DNA of 64,000 bases from Clostridia bacterium. Lineage in GTDB: Bacteria; Bacillota; Clostridia; Christensenellales; Aristaeellaceae. Shown here piece after piece: positions 26,803 to 35,052 of this stretch (position 1 is its first letter; each line of letters begins with the position of its first letter). Position numbers and translations under genes: made by a program. The DNA is taken from contig JAFXUZ010000077.1 in the NCBI GenBank assembly GCA_017524725.1, forward strand, positions 1-64,000, read 5' to 3'. The notes under the pieces are model-generated. The model ran no database searches. It saw only the letters and a list, made by a program, of their open reading frames with translations, and was not told the origin of the DNA.

Positions 26803-29721
26803 TCATCTGCCGTGCATTTTTTTCCGTTTCCCGGCGCAGGCGGCGATGGCTATCAACGCCAGCCCGGCCGCGGCGCACCCGAGCCACAGCATAAGCGGCG
26901 ATCCGTCGCCGGTTTGCGGCACCCGGTAATTCACAATGGTGCCGCCGTCGCAGCAGCGGTCCGTTATGCCCGCGTACACACCCACGTTCTCATACCGGAT
27001 CCTGTACCCCTTCACCGGTTCCTCGATCACATAGCAGGCTGCGGGTTCCGGGAACCAGGCGTTATATTGCCATTCGGTTTTGCTGACTTCCTTTTTGTCG
27101 AACCCGTGATGGTACACGGTATCGCCCAGTTTATACAGGGTGAAATCGATGCTCTTTTCGCTGCCGCCTTCCCATACCTTTCTGAAAGAGAAGGAGGAAC
27201 TCGGAATCGCCACATCGTCAAATCCGGCGGGTCCTGACGCGGGATCCCGATAAGCGATCACGTAATGGGAGAAAACATCCGATTCGCCGACAAGAACGTC
27301 TCCGGTCGTAACGGCAATTTCCGATGCCCGGCCGTTATAAAGACTGATCAGGTAAAATACGCGGTCCGCTTTCCGCATGCTTTCGGGAACGGTCACTGCA
27401 AAACGCAGCGCCGGCACTGTTTCTTGGATCCGGATCCTGTCCCCATCATCCACTTTGCTCATCAGGCTGATATCGAAGACCCCCCCGATCAGCGACCCTT
27501 CTTCAACAACGAGTTCCCGGACGGCGATGAGATCTGCCTGGGAAATTCCGCTGATGTTCTGCGGGGAAACGTCCACCCGCATTTCCGCCTTTTTCCGCAC
27601 GTCCTTGCCTTCGGCAATCGCCTGGGACACTTCCTCCAGGTTGGAGAAAGCGATCTGCGGTGCGCCGGGCAAAATATTGATCACTGGCGCGCGGCTGTAA
27701 GCGGGTGCAATGTGCAAAGTATAATCGGTTCCGCCGCCTTCTCCGCTGCCGGTGAATTCTTTCCCTGTTTTCTGCCGCAGATTATTCAGCGCAATGCACA
27801 GGGATTCCGGTTCATCCAGGAAGTTGGTCAGATTCGCGTAAAGTGCAAGCTCCGGCCGGTCCTGAAGGGCGGTGTTCCAAAGTTCCACCACACTGGAGGA
27901 GCAGTTGTTGGTGAAAAGCGCATAGGAGTTTTTATTTTTGTTCGACAGATAAGCTTTGAGGTTATCCAGCTCCTGGGCGGTCAGTTCCACCGTGTAGTAG
28001 ATATAGACAAATTGATTGTCCTTGTGCACGAACTGGTTATACGCTTCCCGGTTGATATCGATACCGCCCTCGGTTTCGCCGTCCGCTGGATTGCGGCCCG
28101 TGGTTGTGGTGACGTGGTAAATGTATTTCACGGTGGAGACCATGGCGTCAAACGCTTTGGGCCCGTCAAACGGCTTCCCTTCGTCGTACAGGCGCATCTG
28201 CTCTACCAGCGTCATCGCATCCTTATACGCGGCGGTCTTGCCGTTGGCCAGGGTGTTGATCGCGGTAAGCAGGTATGTTTCATCATGAGGATAGCTTGAA
28301 ATGGTGATGCTTTCCCCTGCTTTCAGATGGGTCTTCTTCGGCGTGGAATACGACCGGTCGTGCAGCACGTCAAAATAGCCGGCCCTGTCCTCAATGGGCA
28401 ATTGATCCGAATAGAGAGCCGGATCCGAAGCGAAATTCTCCGGATGATCAGCATACGCTTCCATCAGCGCGATATAATCGTCGGTCGGCTGATAATAATC
28501 ATACCAGCTGATATCCAGATCCATCGTTTGATACGGCGTGAATACGATCACGCTGTGGGCGATGATCTGCGCCTGCATGAAATGCCTTGCCGCGATCGTC
28601 AGCCTGCCGACCGGTTTGCCCGACTGAAGCTTTCGGCCGTTCGAATTTGCGATAACCCGCCGATTGCCTTCAGCATCCTGATCCAGTTTTTTCGGCGCAC
28701 TTACGTAAACCCAGCCGGTTTCGTCTACATAACCCGCATCCGGTTCGGCGACGCCCTCCGAATTGTTCAGCCAATAGCCGGGAAGCTTGGTCATGATCTC
28801 GGCTTTTACGGTTTTGGGGGCGTCGATATAAGCAAAGATTCCTTTCCCGGAGGATTCCAGATAATACGCCGTTTTATTCCCGCGCTCGTCAGTGCCTACG
28901 GCGGCGTTCCATGCCCGAAGCGCTACGGTGGCGCAGCTGTTCTTCAGGATCGAAAACTTGTTCAGATTCCCCTGAAGCGCCGATACCATCCTGTTCAGCT
29001 GGTCCTGGGTAATATCCAGCGCGAAGGAAGCGTTTTCATACTGATCCCATTCCAGCTTTTGATTGTACAGCTCTCTGTTGAAGCATAAGCCGCCGGGCAC
29101 CGTACCGTCCAGAAACAGGCCGGGATCGATCCCATTATCTATGACTTGCTGAATAAACCTGACAAAAGCGTTTTCCGGGGTAGTCGTTCCATACTTTAAA
29201 TAGGAAAAAATGTTTTCCATCACGGCCGTTTTCGCGGCGTCCCTGGCGGCTCCGCCGTACTTCATGATGGTGCTGTTCTGTATGGTGCCCAGGGCGGCAT
29301 CGGTAATGGAAAGGTCAAAGGCCCGGTACATGCCGATGGTAACGATCTCGCCACGGTTTAGCGTGACTGATTTCATTTTCCTGCTTTCGCGGAAATAATC
29401 ATCCGCCGTCGTTGTTTTGTTATGGTTGGAGCCGAATGAGATATCTTTTTTTATATCCTCATAATATTTGTCATTGATCTCATATCCGGCATACAGATCA
29501 TCCACCGTGATCGTGACTCCGTCGCGATAGGATGTAAACAGCAAATAGACGTGCCCGTCGAAAAACTGCATGGAATCATTGTATCGCGCCAGGATCTTCA
29601 ACTGCCCCACCGGTTCGGAAGCGGTATTCCCAATCGCAGCCAACGCCGCGGGCGCCCCCGCCATCACGCAAAGCACCAGCGCAAGCGCTAACGCCAGCCA
29701 TTTCACGGTCGCTTTCATCAT
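26803..29721 (-). CDS. Wall-anchored surface protein with two papain-like repeats
   Basis: 972 residues. A signal peptide (1-28) and two related units (about 38-300 and 370-640) come first. Each has a His in a hydrophobic strand (GHVYLLF, H57; AHSVIVF, H389) and about 210 residues later an N-x-C motif (NSCATVALRAW, C263; NNCSSSVVELW, C607), the order of permuted NlpC/P60-LRAT-type papain folds. A Cna_B-like domain (SFSFRKVWEGG onwards) leads to VPQTGD, a membrane helix and KRKK, a sortase signal. ATG 29721 follows GGGGAG. Probably a surface peptidase, amidase or acyltransferase. No sortase gene is in the window. Confidence 0.82.
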   Translation of the reverse strand: MMKATVKWLALALALVLCVMAGAPAALAAIGNTASEPVGQLKILARYNDSMQFFDGHVYLLFTSYRDGVTITVDDLYAGYEINDKYYEDIKKDISFGSNHNKTTTADDYFRESRKMKSVTLNRGEIVTIGMYRAFDLSITDAALGTIQNSTIMKYGGAARDAAKTAVMENIFSYLKYGTTTPENAFVRFIQQVIDNGIDPGLFLDGTVPGGLCFNRELYNQKLEWDQYENASFALDITQDQLNRMVSALQGNLNKFSILKNSCATVALRAWNAAVGTDERGNKTAYYLESSGKGIFAYIDAPKTVKAEIMTKLPGYWLNNSEGVAEPDAGYVDETGWVYVSAPKKLDQDAEGNRRVIANSNGRKLQSGKPVGRLTIAARHFMQAQIIAHSVIVFTPYQTMDLDISWYDYYQPTDDYIALMEAYADHPENFASDPALYSDQLPIEDRAGYFDVLHDRSYSTPKKTHLKAGESITISSYPHDETYLLTAINTLANGKTAAYKDAMTLVEQMRLYDEGKPFDGPKAFDAMVSTVKYIYHVTTTTGRNPADGETEGGIDINREAYNQFVHKDNQFVYIYYTVELTAQELDNLKAYLSNKNKNSYALFTNNCSSSVVELWNTALQDRPELALYANLTNFLDEPESLCIALNNLRQKTGKEFTGSGEGGGTDYTLHIAPAYSRAPVINILPGAPQIAFSNLEEVSQAIAEGKDVRKKAEMRVDVSPQNISGISQADLIAVRELVVEEGSLIGGVFDISLMSKVDDGDRIRIQETVPALRFAVTVPESMRKADRVFYLISLYNGRASEIAVTTGDVLVGESDVFSHYVIAYRDPASGPAGFDDVAIPSSSFSFRKVWEGGSEKSIDFTLYKLGDTVYHHGFDKKEVSKTEWQYNAWFPEPAACYVIEEPVKGYRIRYENVGVYAGITDRCCDGGTIVNYRVPQTGDGSPLMLWLGCAAAGLALIAIAACAGKRKKMHGR

Positions 29722-29974
29722 ACTGTTCTCTCCCCATTCTTTTCTTCTGCCGAACGCGGCGGTTATTTTGTCGTTTTTTCCTTTCGGTGATGGGTTTTCT
29801 TTTGCCTGATCCGGGCCCGGCTGACACGAGATCATAACCCGTGAAAATCTCTTCAACCGTCCTTCAGGTTGGATGGCATCATTATACTTCAGGATACGGT
29901 AACGGTAAAGAGAATAAACAATGTAAAGAAAATTTTAATGTGGAAAAATGGAGTAAAACTGATATACCGGTCCG

Positions 29975-30433
29975 TCATACCAGGATATACTGCATGAAAT
30001 TTTCGTTCCTCACAAATCCAAAGTCAGAATACAGAAGGACACCCATATCCGAAGCGGTAATCTGGACCGCGCCGCAGCCATATGCCCGCGCCTCATCCAC
30101 CACACGCCCAAGCAGATCCCTCGCGATCCCCCGGCGCCGGTATCCGGGATCCGTATACATGCTTGAAAGCAGGCCGATCCTTCCTGACGGACAGCCGAAA
30201 TACGGAGGTTTTTCCACAAACGACATGCCGCTTGTCCCGACGATCCTGCCGTCGTCCAGCGCGATCCATGATACGAAGGTCCCATCCGACAAATGCCGGC
30301 GGTAATAATCCCAAAGGGCCGGTTTCAGATCCGCCTTTTCCTTTGCCCCTTCCTCCCTCAGCTGAGTGATACGCACGTCAATAAAGGTTTCAAGATCGCT
30401 TTCCCTCAGTTTCCTGTAAATGATATCCGCCAC
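29975..30433 (-). CDS. GNAT-family N-acetyltransferase
   Basis: A 152-residue GCN5-type acetyltransferase. SSMYTDPGYRRRGIARDLLGRV is the acetyl-CoA loop (R-x-x-G-I/A) and MGVLLYSDFGF the C-terminal motif B. The start is GTG at 30433 with AAGGAGG five bases upstream. Upstream (30434-30509) is AT-rich and probably holds its promoter. Substrate unknown. Confidence 0.87.
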   Translation of the reverse strand: MADIIYRKLRESDLETFIDVRITQLREEGAKEKADLKPALWDYYRRHLSDGTFVSWIALDDGRIVGTSGMSFVEKPPYFGCPSGRIGLLSSMYTDPGYRRRGIARDLLGRVVDEARAYGCGAVQITASDMGVLLYSDFGFVRNENFMQYILV

Positions 30434-30509
30434 AACGTCCTCCTTGCACTGCTTTGTTATTAAATTAATAAATTATTAGTTAATATCATAAATCACTGCT
30501 GTTCAGCTG

Positions 30510-30986
30510 TTATGATTCCTTGACGAGCTTCCCTGTCATATGTTCCGGGACCAGTTCATAAACCAGAGTCCCGCTGCCATGGCGCAGGATCTCATCCTCA
30601 ATATACTTTTCGTCCGACGTAAATCTGCGGCACAGTTTTCTGCATACTTCCATGGCCCGGCTTTTGTCCTCCACCGGTCGCAGCCTTCCGAATACGATCA
30701 CGCTCCGAACTTGCAGCGCACAGTCTCCTTCCAGTCGATACCCCTCGTCAAATACACAATAAGACACCTTATCGCAATCTTTAACGGCGTCGACCCGGTG
30801 GCCCGCTTTCCCCCCGTGGAAATACAGATGTCCGTCCGCGTCGTCGTACCAGTGGTTCAGGGGCATCCCATATGGATATCCTCCGTCTCCAAGGACGCTG
30901 AGCACACCTCTTCTTTCCTCCGTCAGCACCCTGATACATTCATCCACGCTCAGCGCCTGCGCTTTCCTTCTCATTTCCCTGAACAT
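30510..30986 (-). CDS. Pyridoxamine 5'-phosphate oxidase-like FMN protein (Nim-type)
   Basis: A split-barrel flavoprotein of about 158 residues. GVLSVLGDGGYPYGMPLNHWYDDADGHLYFHGG is the standard start of Nim-like and PNPOx-like proteins, and KVSYCVFDE continues the barrel. The ATG at 30986 follows GGAGGAGG at eight bases. Relatives include 5-nitroimidazole reductases and general FMN-binding reductases; which one this is cannot be decided. It borders the replication module. Confidence 0.8.
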   Translation of the reverse strand: MFREMRRKAQALSVDECIRVLTEERRGVLSVLGDGGYPYGMPLNHWYDDADGHLYFHGGKAGHRVDAVKDCDKVSYCVFDEGYRLEGDCALQVRSVIVFGRLRPVEDKSRAMEVCRKLCRRFTSDEKYIEDEILRHGSGTLVYELVPEHMTGKLVKES

Positions 30987-31033
30987 CCGGCATTCCTCCT
31001 CCTTTAACATGCCCGCTCCTTCATATACAGTCT

Positions 31034-31257
31034 TGTCATCTTTTATTCACGCCGTACCGTGCATTGTCACTTTTTATTCCTTTACATCGGGCCAATTCAC
31101 CCAAATGCGTTAATAAACACCATTTATTGTTAATTCAGCGCAATAAAATGTACTATATGGGACTAATGTAACCACATTGGACATTAAAATCTTCATACCA
31201 TTGCGTTACCCTCAAACCGCATACGTCCCCGCAGGATACCCTGTACAAAATATGACA
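31034..31257. repeat. Outlying iteron copies beyond the primase-helicase gene
   Basis: An exact inverted copy of the origin repeat (CCCTGTACAAAATATGACA, 31239-31257) lies just after the primase-helicase stop. Two degenerate forward copies begin TGTCAT and TGTCAC at 31034 and 31065. The repeat family therefore brackets the gene on both sides. No gene was seen in 30987-31266. Confidence 0.75.
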
Positions 31258-31266
31258 CACATGATT

Positions 31267-33333
31267 TCAGCGTGCTTTGACGCACGTGAATAACCCGCTC
31301 CCGGTATCGAAATTCACATCCACTGAAAAACTGCTTTCCCCTGTCTTGTTTTTTAAAACAGAGATCTCCAGTTCCCTGACGCGCCTGCTCCTTGCGGCTT
31401 CGAGGCGCGCCGCCTTCTCCCCCGCATCTGCAAGACGAGCGAAATCTGCGCTTCGTACAGAGCGAAGGTTCAATCCCAGGATAACGTCACCAGTAAATTC
31501 GATGATCCCGCTCTCCTTGAAGGAATCAAGCCTGACAGGTCCCATATAACTCATCCTGTTCAAACTTGATATCAGGAACACGCATATACCTTTTCTCATC
31601 TGCAATTGTCTGAGACTCCTTGCAAAATCATCGATCTGAGCCCTTATTCCGCTGCCGCCGGAAAACGGAATGATCTGCAGATAATCGATAAATACGATGC
31701 ATGGCCTGTTCCTCCTGTCCGCACAGGGCTTCCTCAGGTCGCTGAATTCCTCTATCACACCCAAGAGCGCTTTATCATTAGTACACGTTGCACCGGGAAC
31801 AAAATGTATCCTCCCAAAGAAAACTTCTTCTTCGGTTATCGACGTTATTTCAGCCATCCTTTCGCCTTCCAGTACAGATTCCGGAGAAATCTTCATTCCC
31901 GTACGTTCAGTCATTTCCGCAGCGATGAGCTTCGCCTCTAGATACGCTTCCTCCTGCTCGAACGAAATGTACAGCACCTCAGCGCCGTCTTCCGCCGCGA
32001 ACCTTGCCATTCGCAGCGCCAGGCTCGTTTTTCCGATGCTTGGTTCGCTCCCCAAAAGCCATATCCCTTTCCCGATCCCTCCTATCCGCCTGTCCAGTTC
32101 CTCAATACCCGTCTTTGCGCGGCAAGTCTGATCTTTTCCAAAGATCAATCCATTTTTCCATGCTGTCCTTATATCCGTGAAACGCCCGGATGAAGACGTA
32201 CTTTCATTCATGTCATGTTTAATTACAGTTTCTTTTTTTATTTCTCTTTTATCAGCTTCTTTCTTGTTTTTTTCTTCTTCTTCTATTCCTTTTCTTTTTT
32301 CTTCTTCTTTTTCTTCTTTCCTTTCTTTCTTTTGTTCGTCCTCACAACATATTTTTTCTTTTATATCCACAGATGTATTATTACTTACATCCTCTTTACC
32401 GGCGGGATCCTGATCCGTTTCTTTTATATCCACAGGAAGGGGGATTCCCGCCGGAAGGGCCGCCGATGAAAACTGGCTTCGGACCGAAGCAAGGGCTTTT
32501 TCGATCGTCATTTCTCCGTAAGTAGTGCTACCGCGTCTGCTGTCCCATTTTGTGCGCATCAATCCGGACGACCTGAAAGCAGCATCGATCAATGTACGAT
32601 CACCGCCGGCATAAAAAGCCAGTATATTGCAAAGGGCCTGATCTGCCTGGCTTTGCGAAGCGTATCCCATTGTGGATCCTTTGTACAACATAGAGAATTT
32701 ATCGCCGTTTTTCGCTTTTTCCGCTCGGTTGATCAGTTCCCCCACATCACGGGATACAACCTTAGAGACAACAGCTGCCTCCTGGGGCGTTGATTCACGG
32801 TGATCCCTTTTAAGATACTGCCTGTGTACGGCAGCAGCTTCTCTTGTCCGTTCCGCCAAAGGCTTCGGTTCCCCATATACGTTTCCGGTTACGGTAAAGT
32901 AACGGCGCTCGTCATACATTTCAACTTTACCGTTTTTCCGGTCCTTGGGCGGGATCTTTCCTCTGGCATAGATGTGAACACCTTTTCCTGATGGCGACAA
33001 TTCTGTATAGCTGTCCATCATACGTATGATCTCCTCGGCCCAGGGTTCCATGATCCCATCATCCGAGATGACGTGATCAAGATCAATGCCGAAGATACCT
33101 TCTCCAAGTACAAATCCAAGTCCACGATAAGTTTTGTTTTTCTGCAGCACAGAAAGCGCGCGGTCAAATGTGGTCCATGTTTCGGGCCTTGTAATGTCGG
33201 CCATTTTTCCGTTCACGCTCCATGGAAGCTTCTCGAGCCGCTTGCTGTATACGTTTTCAAACAACGTGAACAGCACCCAACGCGGAAGATCTTTCATTTC
33301 CTGAGGGATGTTGCCGGGAATAAATTCTGACAT
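31267..33333 (-). CDS. Primase-polymerase/DnaB-like helicase fusion
   Basis: 688 residues. The N-terminal part has archaeo-eukaryotic primase motifs: FGIDLDHV (D84, D86), SPSGKGVHIYARG (113-125) and YFTVTGN (145-151). A PriCT-like helical unit (about 210-290, TKWDSRRGSTTYGEMTIEKA) follows, then an extreme Glu/Lys linker (about 310-385). The C-terminal part is a RecA/DnaB-type helicase: Walker A GSEPSIGKTS (428-437), Walker B IVFIDYLQ (546-553), and SSLNRM. ATG 33333 follows GGAGG; the frame runs further upstream without credible starts. It should prime and unwind the replicon whose iteron region lies just upstream. Confidence 0.85.
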   Translation of the reverse strand: MSEFIPGNIPQEMKDLPRWVLFTLFENVYSKRLEKLPWSVNGKMADITRPETWTTFDRALSVLQKNKTYRGLGFVLGEGIFGIDLDHVISDDGIMEPWAEEIIRMMDSYTELSPSGKGVHIYARGKIPPKDRKNGKVEMYDERRYFTVTGNVYGEPKPLAERTREAAAVHRQYLKRDHRESTPQEAAVVSKVVSRDVGELINRAEKAKNGDKFSMLYKGSTMGYASQSQADQALCNILAFYAGGDRTLIDAAFRSSGLMRTKWDSRRGSTTYGEMTIEKALASVRSQFSSAALPAGIPLPVDIKETDQDPAGKEDVSNNTSVDIKEKICCEDEQKKERKEEKEEEKRKGIEEEEKNKKEADKREIKKETVIKHDMNESTSSSGRFTDIRTAWKNGLIFGKDQTCRAKTGIEELDRRIGGIGKGIWLLGSEPSIGKTSLALRMARFAAEDGAEVLYISFEQEEAYLEAKLIAAEMTERTGMKISPESVLEGERMAEITSITEEEVFFGRIHFVPGATCTNDKALLGVIEEFSDLRKPCADRRNRPCIVFIDYLQIIPFSGGSGIRAQIDDFARSLRQLQMRKGICVFLISSLNRMSYMGPVRLDSFKESGIIEFTGDVILGLNLRSVRSADFARLADAGEKAARLEAARSRRVRELEISVLKNKTGESSFSVDVNFDTGSGLFTCVKAR

Positions 33334-33440
33334 GAAGAGATTCCTCCGTTTTTCAGGACCCGCAGGAAGAAAATCCCCCCTTCCTGTGGAAATAAAAAAT
33401 GAAATATTGTTACGGTAAGAGGCGAAAATATTACAGACTT

Positions 33441-33461
33441 GTAAATACTTGTCGTATTTAC
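33441..33461. promoter_or_regulatory. Perfect dyad upstream of the primase-helicase gene
   Basis: GTAAATAC, five bases, GTATTTAC, about 110 bases before the primase-helicase start. It is a candidate operator or Rep half-site pair, set apart from the iterons, which have a different sequence. Confidence 0.55.
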
Positions 33462-33540
33462 AATACTTGCGAGGTATGAGAAGGAGAGGAAAAAACAAGG
33501 AATAATGGATGTTTAAAGGCAGTTTAGGGAATAAATGGTG

Positions 33541-34973
33541 TATGGTTTAATACAGGCGAAAGTCATGGTTAGTTCGGGGGTATGTCACGGTTAATGCAGT
33601 CCCGAGTCATAAATAAAAGAGGGATATGTCATGTTTAATAAGGGGTAATCACTAGAAAAAGAAAGAAAAATGAGACGGGGCAGGACCCCACAGTTGGATT
33701 ATAACAAAAATTTGTGACGAAAATATAAAAAATATAAACGAAATAAATCAGAAATATGAGGGTTTTTTCGAAGATGTAAAAAAGGTATGAATAAAAGAAA
33801 AAAGAGACGTAATAAAAAATAAATAACCGGGTGTCATGTTTTATTCAGGGGTAAATAGAACAGCTTGTCACTTTTAGTAACGGGTAGATCCAGGAAGATG
33901 GTGGAACTAATATATATCATGCAGACAATATGAAAAAAAGATTACAAAAGTGTTTCACGTGAAACTTTTTTAAGGGTATGTGTCATGTTTTGTACAGGCT
34001 TAAATTATGGTGATGTCATATTTAATACCGGGATCAGGTTATGAGTGACTGGAGGGGAAAAAAATAATAAAAAGAAGAGAATGCCGGTATATCGTGATAA
34101 AGAAGGGAATAGATGTCATGTTTTGTGCAGGGAGATATGTAATGCGTTCGGACATAGTACGAATAAAACATGACACATAATAATTATGTAATAAATAATT
34201 AAAGAAAAGGCAGTCATGGTTTAGAGATGTCATATTTAATTCAGGGTAAGTACACTGTACAAAATATGACACAATAAAAAGATGCATTATTCTTGTTCTG
34301 TAAGGCAGAATGGTGATGGAAAACATAAGTTAATTTTACGGATGTCACGTTTAATGCAGGGTGATGAATCCGGATGGTCATGTTTTATTCAGGGTAAAAA
34401 GGATAATGAGTCATGTTTTGTGCGGGCATACGAATAAACTATGTCATCAATAATACGGGGGATAAAAGGCAGCGGCGTCAAGGTAATAAGCAAAAAACGG
34501 GAAAAACAGGCCGGAAAGGTTGAAAATGGAGAGAATCGAAGAAAAAGCTTACGGAATTTGGGGAGAAGGAAGAATAAGGACCGGACGGCGGCGCGCATAA
34601 AGGTGTGAATACAAAGGGTTTAGAAACATGGGAGATGTCATAAATAATTCAGGGTAAATGGGATTTGTATTGTAGGCATAAACAAAGGGAAAATGCAAAA
34701 AACAGCTTTAGAGAATGCGATATTCAAAAACACTGGTAAAAGAAAAAATGGGCATTTTACATGGCATGTCATATTTTGTACAGGGTCAAAAAATGAAGGA
34801 TCAAGGAATAATGCGGGTCGTGGGGATAAAGGGAAAAGGGAATAAATTTACGGCTCATGATTGGATGTCATGTTTAATTCATGGCAGAAGAAATGACGGA
34901 TGGTAAAAAAACAGGAAATGTGTCATATTTAATAACGGGTTTAATTCAATACGATGTCACTTTTAGTGCACCC
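33541..34973. repeat. Iteron array, consensus TGTCATRTTTWRTNCAGGG
   Basis: Good plus-strand copies start at 33627, 33832, 33866, 33981, 34014, 34114, 34228, 34343, 34376, 34409, 34442, 34636, 34767, 34866, 34921 and 34955. Inverted copies lie at 34158-34175 and 34254-34271, and weaker copies at 33541, 33562, 33583 and 33606. TGTCA and the final CAGGG are the best conserved parts. Spacing is irregular, from 33 bases (34343, 34376, 34409, 34442: four in a row at exactly 33) to about 200. This is the pattern of initiator-binding iterons. Confidence 0.85.
33951..33966. promoter_or_regulatory. parS: parS-like ParB binding site
   Basis: TGTTTCACGTGAAACT matches the chromosomal parS consensus TGTTNCACGTGAAACA at all but the last base, and its inner 14 bases (33952-33965) are a perfect palindrome. 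It lies inside the iteron array. No canonical ParB gene is in the window, so the chromosomal ParB is the likeliest reader. Confidence 0.85.
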
Positions 34974-34983
34974 ATGATGACTG

Positions 34984-35017
34984 GATAAAAAAAAACGTTC
35001 CCTTGGCGGGAACGTTT
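34984..35017 (-). terminator. Intrinsic terminator of the initiator gene
   Basis: A perfect 10-bp stem AAACGTTCCC/GGGAACGTTT (34993-35002 with 35008-35017) has nine or more T after it on the minus strand. It separates rep transcription from the iteron region. Confidence 0.92.
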
Positions 35018-35052
35018 GCAGGAGAGGTGTATGGAAATCATGCAAGGACAAC

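Larger units (their letters stand above)
33334..34992. other. Putative replication origin, AT-rich non-coding region
   Basis: About 1.65 kb with no credible gene between the start of the primase-helicase gene and the end of the initiator gene. It contains the iteron array, a parS site and A/T-rich tracts (notably 33700-33828 and 34176-34205) that could be the unwinding element. Base composition is far from the GC-rich flanks. I saw no perfect DnaA box by eye. The origin assignment rests on this combination and is not proven. Confidence 0.75.

Noticed and set aside
32177..32469. Phe/Ser-rich hydrophobic plus-strand frames that look like a membrane protein
   Set aside because: They are the complement of the Glu/Lys-rich linker of the primase-helicase; GAA and AAG codons read backwards as TTC and CTT.
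33541..34973. CRISPR array
   Set aside because: The repeats are 19 bases, degenerate, found in both orientations and at irregular spacing, and no cas gene is near; iterons fit better.
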